Shown here in pieces: positions 48,418-60,108 of a DNA stretch of 64,000 nt. This DNA is from Clitopilus passeckerianus. Lineage: Eukaryota > Basidiomycota > Agaricomycetes > Agaricales > Entolomataceae. A model generated the notes under the pieces. That model ran no database searches, had not been told where the DNA came from, and was given only the letters and a program-made list of their open reading frames with translations. The position numbers were made by a program, and so were the translations under genes. The first letter of the stretch is position 1. Every line of letters starts with the position of its first letter. The stretch spans positions 124,001 through 188,000 of the forward strand of contig CALYLX010000098.1 in assembly GCA_944990035.1 (NCBI GenBank), given 5' to 3'.

Positions 48418-49747
48418 TTACAGTATATCAAGATGTAAATCCGCGCGATTGTGGAGTCTAGCCGCCTCCATAAAGCTTCTAATGATAGCCCGGTATTTAT
48501 CCCGCATCGCTTTCGTATTATTCTCTGTGCAAACCAGAACGTTCTGTATACATCCCGAGTAGCTGTCTTGCCCCGCCCTCGACCATTGCCTCTCCAACAT
48601 GGCCGCCAAGGCTTCAAAATCCTCGCCTGCAAAAAACGAGGAAACGAAACATGACCATAGGGGCATTGTGAGAGGTTACTTGGTCTATTCCAACCTTCAG
48701 CAATTTCAGGGCAGGGAGGTGGATCCTGGGCGTTGATGGCGAAATCGAATATGCTGTGTCCATAGTCTCTCGTCCAATAGTTAAGTTGAGTGTGGTGAGT
48801 TGATCACTGCTGGCTAACGCACGATGCACTGCACGTGTGGGCAGAACGTAGCGGTGAAGCGAGACATGGGTGAAGCGAGCCCATTTGAGTTCAAGGAATG
48901 GGAAGTGAGTGTTGTCGTAATATCGGGGGCCAACAGTAATGCGAGCCAGGTGAGGCATCTGGCTCTCCAGAAGGGATCCTGTGAACGTAATCCCGTCCGG
49001 GAAATTAGGATATAACCCTTCTATGTATAGCTCTCGGGCCGAAGGAAAGTACGTTCCTCCTTTCTGTGGTAGAATATCGATCAAAGGGCCGAAGGATGAC
49101 GGATGCAAATCGAGGGATAGCATAGAGATACATTTCGTGCTGCCGGCCAAAAGGGCACGAAGGAACCGTCTCACCGTACCCTCTGGAGATCGCCTACTCG
49201 TCCCCGAGATTGTGAGTTTCAATGGACACCGTTGGCCTCGACGAAGAACCTCGTGAATGGCCTCGTTCAAGTCTCTCCGCTTCCTAAACCGAGCGTGGAC
49301 GTTACTCCAGAATAAGGGTTCGTTGAGAATGAGGTTCCTCCAGCTCGAACAGGTCCATGATAGCGTCCAAACAGACGGGTTTTTTCGAAAGTTCTTTTGG
49401 AAAGGAATCTCGACGTACTCGAAACAGAGGTCAAGGATGCGTAGCAACGTTTCGACGGAAAGATCAGCCCAAGATCTCCTGGTCCGCAGGAAGTGATCGT
49501 GTTGCATCACGCGAGTCGCCCTGATTTCGTCCCCTCTGATCTCTGCGCCTAGACGTTTAAGGTCGATGCGGCCTAAGAGCTCACTTATTTGCTCTGTAGT
49601 GGGACTCTCTGAACTCTGATGTGCATGGTCAAGTTCTCTGATGAGCTGGATATTCAACGGAAAATGCTTTAGACCTAGGGCGTTCTGAAATACTGCAAAA
49701 TGCGTACATACATCCTTTAAAATCTGGTTTTGCTCTTGGGAGGTCAT
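48418..49747 (-). CDS. F-box/LRR-type protein (about 440 aa)
   Basis: A long first exon (ATG at 49747) reads through an N-terminal helical region, an F-box-like segment (WADLSVETLLRILDLCF ... LSWTCSSWRNLILNEP LFWSNVHAR) and leucine-rich repeats. The frame then passes a donor in the LKLLK region near 48691 and joins a last exon reading EDFEALAAMLERQW...HLDIL ending at 48418. The exact intron ends are uncertain by a few bases. Typical of the large Agaricomycete F-box family. Likely a substrate adaptor of an SCF ubiquitin ligase, with unknown target. Confidence 0.7.
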
Positions 49748-49749
49748 CT

Positions 49750-50670
49750 CGAAACAGTTGTTAGGGAAAGTAGGTGGAAGTGGGAAGAGGCTATGAGCTT
49801 AATCAGCTCCAGCCCTAAGACCTAAACTCTGGCTAGATTAGTCGACTCACCCACGATATTTTGTGAGTCCAATCACAGCGACACTTGATTTGGTATTAGC
49901 GGGAGGAGCAGGCCTATGAATTCCATGAAACCAGCCGCTTCTTAAGGTATCATTTCCGGTAGATTACCAGGGGCTAGTGACTAGCGGATTCATTTACGCC
50001 GTGGGGTACTACCAGTTCAACCTATTATTTCAGGGTATACTCCTCCATAGCCTATGATGAATGAGCGACGTAGAAGCTTGCTATTCCTCATGAAGCAGCT
50101 AGGGAGCTGTCATTGGTATACTCTACCTAGTTTTCAGATTCTGTCTGACCTTCATTCTCATCTCCCAGATCGGGTAAAGAACATGCAATACGTTCGTGAG
50201 CATGAAAACCTCATGGTGACTTTGTGTCCCAACCTCGTGTATGATGGTCGCTTTGTCTGGCGAGTTCGGAAGCGGAACATGCGGAAATTGTGGGAGTGTT
50301 CTGAACGATCAAAGTCCAAGTCAGCTTGAGCACGTACATGGGCATGAGCGGAAGAAACAACTTGAAATAACGGATTAATGAACTGTGGGTCATGTCATTT
50401 TCCATGTGTTCCCCGCCGAAGTAGAAACGCACAGATCGCCAAGCCTCCGAGCTCCAGAACACGGCAAAGCAAGTGCTGTTTTGACCCTATCAAGAGCGCA
50501 GCGGATCGACATCGAGACATTGTTCTCCTTCAAGTCAGAGTTTCAAGAGCAAGTGGACACGAATTGCGTTGAAATTGACAGCAGAATGCCGTTGTACACC
50601 CTGAGTCACCGAATTTGCGCCAGGCCCTGCACGATCCGCGCCTGTAATTACGTCCACTCCAGGGTATGAT
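49750..50670. other. Intergenic, no supported gene
   Basis: Small overlapping frames (50054-50329 plus, 50211-50462 minus, 50385-50669 plus) show no motif. Confidence 0.35.
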
Positions 50671-50674
50671 TCAT

Positions 50675-51271
50675 GTTTCCTGAGGAGAAACGGGCTAGGA
50701 AAAGTTATTTGTTTATCTTGGGTGCATTCTTACATAGAAAAGATTATAGGCTTATTGAGGAGGAAAATGATGAAAACTTTTGAAATGTTTCCTACGGTAC
50801 GACGCCCAAGAAACGTGCATTGTCTTTCTCTCGGAAACTCTTTGGGGAGGTTTTGGATGATTCTATCCAAAAGAGGTTAAGTTTTTCGTCTAATCATCTC
50901 ATCAGAAACATTCATCTTAGGGTATTTCCATAGTAAAAACAAAACATGTTTTCGAAATTTACCATGTTTACTCCGGAAACATGCAAGAAATTGGCTAAAT
51001 TATAAGTCTTTTGCCTAGAAATGTCCGACTATGTATGTTTCCATGGAAATCATTCGACAGGAAACTTAACCTTTTGTTGACTAGAAACACTCAAAATTTC
51101 TCTGAAGGGTTTCCACAAGAAAAACGATACAAGTTTCTTGAGCGAATACCGTAAGAAACATTTCAGAATTTTTCATAACTTTTCTTCTAGATACATCTAT
51201 AATCTTTCCTACGTAAAAATGTGCCCAAGAAAGACGAGTAACTTTTCCTCACCCATTTTTCCTCGGGGAAC
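50675..51271. mobile_element. Probable non-autonomous inverted-repeat element, about 600 bp
   Basis: The two ends match imperfectly when inverted: left GTTTCCTGAGGAGAAACGGG, then AGGAAAAGTTA; right, read from the complement, GTTCCCCGAGGAAAAATGGG, then AGGAAAAGTTA. The AT-rich interior carries many GGAAAC or GTTTCC motifs spaced through it, possibly subterminal binding sites. There is no coding frame. I could not find a clear target-site duplication, so the class is open. Confidence 0.5.
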
Positions 51272-51279
51272 ACCCATCA

Positions 51280-52030
51280 CACCCCGGAGTGGTCGCCAAG
51301 ATGTTCTCCCTCATTCAAAACCGGGCCAAAGCCTGGCATTGTTGTCTATTTGGTTTCTGGTGCTTGGTTCGCCCAAGTATTTCTGGCCCGGATCTCGAGA
51401 AATTTATAGGCAGAGTAGGTCTTCAAACGTTTCCTCATTCGACTCAGATGTACCACGCAGCAGTTGAATGTCAAGAAATAAATAAACGTTGAATAAACTG
51501 TCAATTGGCACGAGAAAGACTAGAGCTCATTTGGAGGTCAGCGGAGAGAATATCCTGGCCTACTAACTCCGCAAACCCCATGTGTATTGATAATTGTGGC
51601 GGAAATTACCGGCTGGCGCCCACTGAAACTGAGCGACTGAGGATCCTCTTCCATAGCACAACTCTCCTGATCGACTCCTCACGCTGCTCAAGTCTTTGCT
51701 CTTTATGACGCTCATACCCGGTGGGGATGAAGGAATTGACTCAAACCTGGAAACTTCTGGCTTTGCACTGGCCTTTGCGGACATGCCAGTTAGGGGGCGT
51801 GAAAAGAGAGTTACGCGACTCTGGAACGAAGAAATTGCACCCTGTGTTACGCGCTGGAGCGCCAGAAAGGTGGACCCGAAGATGACGAGCCGACAACAAG
51901 CATTTCCTGAGCCTCGTTTCGCTGATAGCACGGGCAGGCCACTGGCTGAATCTTATAAATACTGGCCAGCTTTCGCTACCAAATCCTCATCGACATCTAG
52001 TCGCATTCACCTTTCACGAACACCTTCTAA
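51280..52030. other. Intergenic and promoter region of secreted-protein gene
   Basis: No gene is supported. A TATA-like TTATAAATA lies at about 51953-51961, about 85 bp before the ATG at 52040. Confidence 0.4.
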
Positions 52031-52039
52031 CGTCTAGTC

Positions 52040-52877
52040 ATGGTTTCCTTCAAGTCTCTCTTCGTTGTTGCTGCCACCGCTCTCGCTGCGTTCGCGTCTC
52101 CCGTCCCTGCTCCTGAAGTTGGTGATTCCCTCGCTGTTCTCGGTGCCCGCGGCCTCGCTGTCGAGAGTGCAGCTGTCTCCACCCGTGCTGAGTCTGCCGT
52201 CCTCGGCGGCTGCCAGCACGGCTGCGGTAGCTTGACTGAGATCATCGCTGCCGTCCATGTCGACGTTGCCGCTGTTATTGCCGATATTAGTGAGTCCCAT
52301 TATTACTTCGTACCGTGTCCATCACTGATCAAATATCTATAGACGTCGCTGTAAAGGGCAACGTCGATGTCAAGGTCGTCGTCGGCCTCATTGCCAAGAT
52401 CGACGTTATTATCAAGGCTGCTATTGGTCACGTTAAAACCCTTCCTCACGGTGGTGTTGACGTTGATGTTAACGTCTTCGTTGGCATCTTTGTTGTAAGA
52501 CCCACCTTCACTTAATTGTTTTTGCCTAACTGATTGGCTATCTAGCAAATCATTGCTGCCCTTAACGTTGCTGTCAAAGGTTGCGGTGCTCAGGCTCATT
52601 TGATTGCAGCCATCATTGTCCAACTCAAGTAAGTTTCGCGGAAGTTTCTTAGACGCGGTGTACTAATCCTCTCTGCAGTGTCAGCATCTCTATCCTCCTC
52701 AAGGCCTGCTTCAGCCTTGTTGTTGGCCTCGATGTCAAGTTCTGCGGCCTCCTCGACGCTAGCGTTGTTGCCATCATCGGCCAGCTCAAGCTCGTCGATA
52801 TCATTGCTGTCATTAAGGTTCACCTCAACGTCAACCTACTTGGCCTCATTGGCATCAACCTCGGTATCAACCTCTAA
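52040..52877 (+). CDS. Secreted Val/Ile-rich protein, divergent paralogue (227 aa)
   Basis: Four exons: 52040-52289, 52343-52494, 52546-52628 and 52679-52877, in phase, 228 codons with stop. A signal peptide (MVSFKSLFVVAATALAAFASP) precedes a short variable stretch, a CQHGC motif, and about 150 residues of alternating hydrophobic residues with Asp, Asn and Lys (VDVKVVVGLIAKIDVIIKAA). More cysteines follow at KGC, KAC and KFC. It has the same architecture as the gene at 6781-7652, with more introns. Secreted, function unknown. A surface-coating or amphipathic self-assembling role is speculative. Confidence 0.8.
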
Positions 52878-52879
52878 AA

Positions 52880-54310
52880 GGCCAGCCATGGCTCGTGTTC
52901 GGAAGGTGTTTATGTCCTTACGATGTTATGATTTGCACGACCTTGCATACTGTAGTACTTGTTTTTCTGCTGCTTCGTAATGGATTCCGTTTTTTTTTGG
53001 CAATCTTGAGTGTGCACAAGTTCTCTCAAAGGACAACTACCTCCCTTGCATCCTACCAGCATCCTACTACCTAAAAGCCAGAAGAAAGCCGGAGGGCCGG
53101 CCCGCTCAAAGGAATCGCAGGTCCTGAAGCGTGGGAATCTGGAGCCGAGCCTCTAGGCAGTCACCAACTCCCTCTCCGACCTCTCACTTGGGCGTCCGGC
53201 ATGAAGGTATCCAAGGCCTCCAAGCTTCAATTTATACATAACGCTTCAGCTCAAGGCCATTCGTAGCTCATAGGACTTTTGACTACTACATCTTGGGAAG
53301 CGAGCGACACAAGAGTAGGTCACGAACTTGGCTTGTGCCAGGATGGTATCATGGTAGGCATGCAAACATTCTCAGCGAAGCGACCATGCCCACATTTCTG
53401 CCAGGTATCCAGCTGAAGATGACGAAGATGAAGGGTTGGAACGAATGAAAGGGCAAGATATGAATTCAGAAAGACTCGATGCTCAGAAGTGAGTACCCCA
53501 TCATGATCCTCACATCATTGACCAAGCTCACCTTTTCTCCAGCAACACGGTTCAGATTCTTCGCTCATGTACCAATAAATAAGCTTCAGCCCACCTGAAC
53601 GGGTATGTGTTGTCATTCGTAGGATGTCAGTCAAGCTAATATTGACCACCTAGGGGAATCATGCAAAGTGGTCGCAACCACTTTTCATACACGAGTTCCA
53701 TAATGGAACGTTTGGCACGCTCTCATGCTCTCAGGGCCTACGTCAAATGAGACAAGCCTTCCCTGCATATCTCCACCATTGTCCAAGGACATCAGCATTC
53801 GTCTACGAGGTACGCTGGCTATCTGAATACCAGGACATCAGGCAAGTGTCAACTTACCCAGTGACGAATGAAACCGACTTACCGTTTAATAGCCCATCAG
53901 AACAAATGGACTTGAAAGAACTATCTGGCGTCGGAAACAGACATGCTGTTTGGATCCCTTGGCTCGGACCTCACACGGTCGCCCTACACAATCCTGACCA
54001 TTCGTCCTCGCGCCAGGCCTGAGGTTGCGACTAATACACAACTTGCGCTACAACGTAATGGCTATATCCTTATAGCATATCGATTCGCGTCACATCAACA
54101 CCTGCAAATCTGGTCAGAGCAGGCATTTCAGAGTCGCCCAAGGAGGCTGGCATTACCAATAATAGCCTTTTGAAGGCTTACAAGAGCAGAATGCAGTTCA
54201 TCGCCCAATCTCCAATTCTTCCCATAAAAAGCAGGCCGCTTTCGCATTTCTTCCTTCGCCAACTTGATCTCCTCCACCACCAGCAACAGCAAGATCCTCA
54301 AGAAACCCCT
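52880..54310. other. Intergenic, no supported gene
   Basis: A plus frame at 53747-54022 (91 codons) has no recognisable motif. A TATA-like CATAAAAA lies at 54223-54230, upstream of the next gene. Confidence 0.35.
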
Positions 54311-54317
54311 CAAGAAT

Positions 54318-57300
54318 ATGCTGTCGTACTCTCCGCTCGTTGCCGCGTACGTCTATGCGGTAGCGTGGCTCTTCTCGTTCTATTCCTCGCCAATGAGGTT
54401 GCCCACCATCGGTTCAACGGTGCTTCGTCGCATGCTCACCATCGACCCCTCTCCGGTCCTCCTCACCCTGTCCTGCGGTTCTTGGGGCACACGAGATTCT
54501 ACCCCGGCTCAACATGGTTTCCTCATCACCGTCCTTGGATTTATCGCCACCGCCTACAATGAATACAAGATGCTCCTACTCGTCATCCCCGGCATGGTTC
54601 TTGCTGCTCCCGCCCTGTGCTTCTGTCGTTTGCGTTATTGGGCACATAAGGGCAATGAAGCCACTACGGCCACTGCTATTAACGCCGGGGACGAAACCCT
54701 CATCGGCACTCCTGCTCCAGTCAAGAAAAAGGGCGACCCTAGCCTCTTCGGATTTGCAAATGGACCAAGCACCCCTATCCACCGCCTACTCTTCAATCGA
54801 CCTGAAGTCAGTCCAGTTCAAGTTTGGAACGTCAGACTCAACGGTGTTTTCGGTGACATCGTCAGTGGCCAAGACGGCAACGGAAGCATCCCTGGTATCC
54901 CGGTCGCATATAATTCCACTCCCCCTCGTCAAGGTTATCATCAAGAAGGAGACTCATTTGGAAAAAGCTTGAACGACATCGATTCGTCTGTCATTGAAGA
55001 CAACTCACAGATTCTCGCTGGGCTCAACCTCGCTCCAACGGTCCTCTCAGCTGCCCAGAGTGCCAAGGCAAGGCGACCTGCTTCAAGGCAGATTGAAGTT
55101 GAGGTTTGTGGCGATTTTTTGATACTTGTCTCTCGGTGTTGATGTCGATGTTTAGGGTTCAGATACTGCCGCTCAAGCTGTCCCTTCTACAACCGTCTCA
55201 ATCTCCACGGTCGCTGTTGGCCAAGGTTCCGGCCCCGAAATCAAGCATGTACCCGCCGTTCGTGTTGCAGGTGTTCGGCACTCTTTTACAAGGAAGCGAG
55301 CTGCCACCACGGGATCGTCGGCTGGAGCTTTGGCTCAACTTCGCGTTCGTAGCCTCCTTAACGTCTACCAAAGACTCAGTTGCTAACGCTCCATTTTAGC
55401 GCCTTGTTCGCCCTTATGTCAACACTGGCGTTCAGACGGACTCGGCTCCATGCAAGGTTTATGCGGATCAGGGCACTTCCGTTGGGGTGAGACCACATCA
55501 TGTACATCCGCTTTCCCCGTACTTAATGTTCCCGACAGGATCTCGTCGATGTCTCCAAGCCTGTCTCTCGTTGCATGAACAGTGTAGGCTGCGACGCCTC
55601 GCCGGTGAATATTGTCCAGGAGACCAAGGTCAGCTTCGTATCATACTTGCCTTTCGCATTGTACTCAAGATCGTTTAATAGGTACCTATCAAGAAAGAGG
55701 CTGGAACTGGAAATGACAGCAAGGATTCGTTCGACATTGCTCTTACCGCATTCGAGAAAGATCACGAAGCGGACTACGTCACCCTGACGAAGGCGATGCA
55801 GCAACTCGCGGTGCTCGAACAGGCGCAAGAACAGGGCCCTGATCAAGCGTCACCTCCCGTCCTCAACGTCATCCCTCCTAGCCCTCCTTCTCGCCAGGCC
55901 AAATCACCTGAACCTACTTCCGGTCTACCGCAGTTCAAGGCTTCTTCGGGAATTCGTGCTCCTTCCAGTAAAATTGGATCCTCCTCGAAGGCCAACCGTT
56001 CTACCGTGGTTATTGCTTCGCGCCAGAAAGAAACCATCTCGGTCATCACCCCGACCTCCCAGACTGTGGTACCAACGCCAGTCGTTGACGACAAACTGGG
56101 CCGTATTTTAGGAGTCATGTACCCTCACCTGAATCGCCTCGCTCCCCTGATCGTCGAAACCGGACCCTTCTGCACCACCTCCTTGCCTCCCTCCATCATT
56201 ACGAGGCTCAAACTGGAGAAGAAGAGCACCAAGTATCTTCTTACCATATTCGGCCCAGTCGAGGACAACTTCAGGGCCATCTTCCACCGACTTAACCCAA
56301 AGGGCTCCGGAAAAGCCTTCCTGCAGTTCCTTCAAGACTTCTTCACCGCCACGAAAGCAGAGGCAATTGCACGGTACCTCCAGACCTACCCCGGCCTAAA
56401 CTCATCATCATCAGAATCTGACGTCCTCGCATATGTGGCCCTCCTGGACGAGAGACAGCTAATCACGCCCAAATTCGCTGTTCATTTCAAAAACTTCGAA
56501 AGCATGTACCCTATGCGGGCGAAGACAGAGTTCCGCGAATATCTGGAGACCAACCTGCCCAGGGAGAAGCCACTCGCAGCAGAGCAGAATGGGAACGAGA
56601 CGGAAACGCTTCGTATCCTAAAGGTCTTGTTTCCCGACCACGAGCGTCTGGCCGCTCATATCCTTCAGCAAACACCTGCACCCTTTCCTTCAAAGAGCGA
56701 CCGACAGGAAAACATCCGCAACATGAAAATGTTTGGCCCGGTCGAGGTGGAATTCAAGGCCGGCTTCCACAAGTACAGCCCCAATGGGTCGCCGAAGGGA
56801 TATCTGCAGTTCCTCCGCTGCTACCTGGACGCCAGGGAGATCCAAGGAGCACCCCAGGTCTCGCTCCTCTACGACCGCTTCGAGCGTGAATATCCAAATG
56901 GGACCCCTCGACAATGGCTTGACTACATTCGCTGCCACCTCCCTCGGATAGAAGCAGAGTTGCTTGCGAAGGAGACTAAAGGAAAGCGACCGGCTCCTGC
57001 TCCTGCTCCCCGTGTATTGGCGAAGAAAGCTGCTCAAACTGGAGTTCCCGGAAAGCAGGCGAAGGTGGAGAAGAAGGTGGAAAAGCGCATCACTAAGGGA
57101 CCTACAATCGTCAGCAGGCTGCCTCTCAAGCCTTGTAACGGTGGATCTAGGACCGCGAAGGGCAAGGAGAATGTCTCCCCTCCCAAAGCCCGACTGTGCA
57201 AGGAGAAGGCGCAGGCCAAGGCTGTCAACTCCAAGGTCACGACGAAGAAGGTTCCAGTGTCCACTACACTCGTCTTTCGCCCGACTCCTATTCAGCGCGC

Positions 57301-57352
57301 CCCGAAGGGACCCACCTCGAGGCTGCAAGGACCTGCAAAGGGTTGGCGTTAA
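54318..57352 (+). CDS. Divergent member F of the repeat membrane-protein family (940 aa)
   Basis: Five exons: 54318-55103, 55156-55344, 55400-55486, 55539-55628 and 55682-57352, all phase 0. The layout parallels copy D: an N-terminal region with a hydrophobic stretch (about 8-22), a YNEY motif just before a transmembrane helix at about 85-106 (D has FSEY at the same place), then a long tail. The tail is less acidic and ends Lys/Ala/Pro-rich (about 820-940). Between about 540 and 810 it has degenerate repeats with the family pattern, such as FGPVE..F.A.FH..[NS]P.GS...[FY]LQFL twice and LYDRFEREYPNGT, the counterpart of LYDRFLAEHPDRS in D. The family is unrecognised. The ATG was chosen because the earlier in-frame start is TTG. 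Confidence 0.75.
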
Positions 57353-57359
57353 ACCATTC

Positions 57360-58020
57360 ACATCTCGTATCGTGATTTATTATCGCTATTATTATTGCTA
57401 TTTATGTTCTGTTGCGTGTTGTATATTTTCTGGACTTTTTGCCGACTCTTCTTGTACTTTACATGGTCTGTTGTACTTTTACATTCCGTTTTTCCGTCGT
57501 TCTTTCTTTCTATACCCCTTCGTTCTAGAGTAGTCTTCTTCTCTAGCGGTTATGGCCTGCTGCCCGCGACATTTTGTCGGTCCGAGGCGTTGGCTAGCAG
57601 TTGATTCTCGAGTCTCTGCTCATAATCAGCACGATCCCATTTTGGCTTTGGCTTCCACAATACCTTCCGTACTTTTAATTAGGTTCATATTAATAACCTT
57701 ATATACTCGAGTAGTTCGAAGAACTGGATTGCGATTTAATTGAATACATTCATATTCAACGCAAAGCGTAGCCATAGACAAAATGTTGCATTCTCCGCTA
57801 TGAGTGGGTGGTATTACATCTCTCCCTAGAACTCGATATCGTAGATGTCCATGATAGCTCGTACAATAGCAGGTGACTGATGACCAGGAGCTCGTCTGAG
57901 CGGTAGGTTGGAAAGATGAGATGCGAGAGATGGCCCATTGATCATGAGCGTCGTGAGCGCAAAAGCTAACAACGGGAAGCGAAGCAGAAAGATACGGCCT
58001 GTGTATCTTCCGTAACACAC
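57360..58020. other. 3' region between converging genes
   Basis: AT-rich, no gene seen. Copy F and LSm6 converge here. Confidence 0.4.
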
Positions 58021-58023
58021 TGC

Positions 58024-58421
58024 TTATATCTGCTCATCTGCGGAGATATAAAGAACTTCCAGAAGAAATGTGAGATTGGTCGTATGATAAAGAACGAACT
58101 GCACGCACCATTATTACCACGAATGAACGCGTCTCCATACTTGTTAGTCACTCTTCCATTGACATGTTCTTCAGTCTGCTCTAGGGCAATGTTCATGTAG
58201 CCATCGAGACATGAGAGAATCCCTGTTTCCGAGCGAAGATTAGAGATGAATGTAGGCAGGGACTAGAAAAGCTCACCCTTGTAATCAACGCCCGATGTCA
58301 GTCTGACAATCACTCTTTTGCCCACCACGCCCTTCAAGAAGTCTGTAGGCGAGCCAGTGTGTCCAGTAGGTTGAGCTGGCGCTGGTGATTGCGCATCGGG
58401 AGGGGTGCTCTCGTCGGCCAT
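58024..58421 (-). CDS. LSM6: U6 snRNA-associated Sm-like protein LSm6 (96 aa)
   Basis: Three exons: 58421-58277, 58222-58109 and 58055-58024. An N-terminal extension of about 23 residues, rich in Pro/Ala/Ser, precedes the Sm fold starting SPTDFLKGVVGK. Sm1 is VIVRLTSGVDYKGILSCLDGY and the Sm2 motif is FIRGNNVLYIS, ending ADEQI. LSm6 is a subunit of the LSm1-7 ring (mRNA decapping and decay, cytoplasm) and the LSm2-8 ring (U6 snRNA binding in splicing, nucleus). The core is strongly conserved, so the assignment is firm. Confidence 0.95.
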
Positions 58422-58429
58422 GGTCACTG

Positions 58430-59295
58430 TCCTCTGCTAAATCGGCAGCGCCAAATCCTTGCGACGAGTTTAAGGCCATTGCCAATCACGCGCAAACAAG
58501 CTTGGCTCTTGCCTCCAAGTTGGTACGTCCTTGAGTTTTGGTACTGCAGCAGCTTGTGGTCCTTGTACTTGTGCAACTCATTCACTCGCTCACTGTCAAC
58601 ACGGAATGCCCATTTGTGGAACTTGAAAACCATTCGGGGCTGGTCACTCTGGCTCAGGGAAGGTGCGTTCATCAAGGCTTCATTCAGGATTTTCTGACAG
58701 GTGCAATGAAGAGATCCTTGCTTTATTGGATGGGTACCGTGGCCAGGGTTCTTTTTAGGGTGGCTAGCCAGTCGCTCTGTCACCGTATTAGAAGATTCGA
58801 GGCGTATACATCCAGGCAGCTTGCTGCCATGGATACGAGTTTTTCCTTTCGAGGTTCTTGAAGTCGTTTGGTGATCTAGAATCGACTGATTCTCTCCTCT
58901 ACCTGAAGTCTCCATGAGCGGCCAAAAAGTGTCAAATGTCAAGGCCATCATCCTACGCCACCTGCCATGTTGCCACAGCGCTTCCAGCACGCACTGCCTT
59001 GATGCATGTTCACCTTCGAGCTCTTCATACCGATCGCTCTATGTATCTCAATTATACGACTTCGAGTAATATTGACTGTGGAATTCCTCATGTTGAGGAA
59101 TCTTCTCTTTGTTCTCCTTAGCCCGTAGGGGCAGCGACACCTGCTCTACCTCTTTGATCTAGCCAATGATACCCTACCTATGAATGCGTCATGAATGATG
59201 AAACCCCCCACCCAAGCCGAAGAAGATGTCTATCGCGTCACAGCGCCTGTCCTTGGCCTCGTCGAGATCCGAAAGCGTGACGAGACCCTTTCTTA
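58430..59295. other. Upstream region between LSm6 and the Cys-rich protein gene
   Basis: A minus frame of 188 codons (58424-58990) overlaps the LSm6 start, and a plus frame lies at 58538-58861. Neither has a recognisable motif, and I do not call a gene. Confidence 0.35.
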
Positions 59296-59301
59296 ACTGC
59301 C

Positions 59302-59309
59302 TATATAAA
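59302..59309 (+). promoter_or_regulatory. TATA box of Cys-rich secreted protein
   Basis: TATATAAA about 75 bp before the ATG at 59379. Confidence 0.6.
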
Positions 59310-59378
59310 CCTCACCTGCCACATTCCAAATCCTCAGCAAACCGCATTGCTACCAACGAAAAACATCTTACTACAACA

Positions 59379-59579
59379 ATGAAGTTCTTCTCTATCTCGA
59401 CTCTCGTCATTCTCGCTGGGATCTCGAGCAGCGCTGCTGCTATCTCCTGCGCGGCCCAAGGTGGCAGCTGCCAAGATGGCGGGAGGGACTGCCCAGCTGG
59501 GACACGTTCCGTATTCTGGGACAGCGGTTGCAAGACCGGCTGGTGGTGGTGGGAGAAGGACGATAAATGCTGCGTCTAG
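59379..59579 (+). CDS. Small cysteine-rich secreted protein (66 aa)
   Basis: A single-exon frame. A signal peptide (MKFFSISTLVILAGISSSAAA) leaves a mature peptide of about 45 residues with six cysteines (C-x6-C-x7-C-x12-C-x14-CC) and a WWWW run before EKDDKCCV. The spacing suggests three disulphide bridges, as in defensin-like or effector-like peptides, but I cannot assign a known fold. A TATA box upstream and an independent promoter support a real gene. A cognate family member was not seen in the window. Confidence 0.7.
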   Translation: MKFFSISTLVILAGISSSAAAISCAAQGGSCQDGGRDCPAGTRSVFWDSGCKTGWWWWEKDDKCCV

Positions 59580-59584
59580 AATTG

Positions 59585-60100
59585 AGCTACCTTCAAGTAT
59601 GTCTCGTTATTTTTGATTCGCAGACGTATGAGAACTAATCACATATGCACAGACATTTGGATTGTTTAAGCAGTCTTGGTCGCTGCTGCGACAAACCACG
59701 GACGTGTCGGACGCTGTATACGCATTATCAGGATTTCACGGAACTATGTAATATATATTCTTGAATGCGATTATGGAGGACTCGCTCTATGGATTCTAAG
59801 ACCGGGTCGACGATGTCAGCATGCGCCAATTCTCAAACTCACAACCTAGTAATATAAACTTCGAGATATGTACGAAACTGCTCGTGATGGAGAGGCTAGG
59901 TCGTACTCGAGACCGTAGTACGACTCGGGTCGTGATACCCATGATGATAACCTGAAGGGACCTGGACGCTGCTCAATCCTTTCCATTGAAATACACTTAG
60001 TGACCTACATTCAGTCTAACCTGACGCAACGGGAAACCCGTGGATTCCGTGACATATCCTACTTTCCATTTCCATACATATATTGGCTGGATCAACGATG
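59585..60100. other. 3' region, no gene seen
   Basis: A possible GT-AG intron (59597-59653) may lie in the 3' UTR of the Cys-rich gene. Nothing else is supported. Confidence 0.3.
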
Positions 60101-60108
60101 TTGTAGTG

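Noticed and set aside
56690..57361. A 223-codon minus-strand open frame opposite copy F
   Set aside because: Arg/Leu/Ser-rich shadow of the coding exon, with no motif and no promoter.
58424..58990. A 188-codon minus-strand frame as a gene next to LSm6
   Set aside because: It overlaps the LSm6 start region, has no motif, and no splice-supported partner exons.
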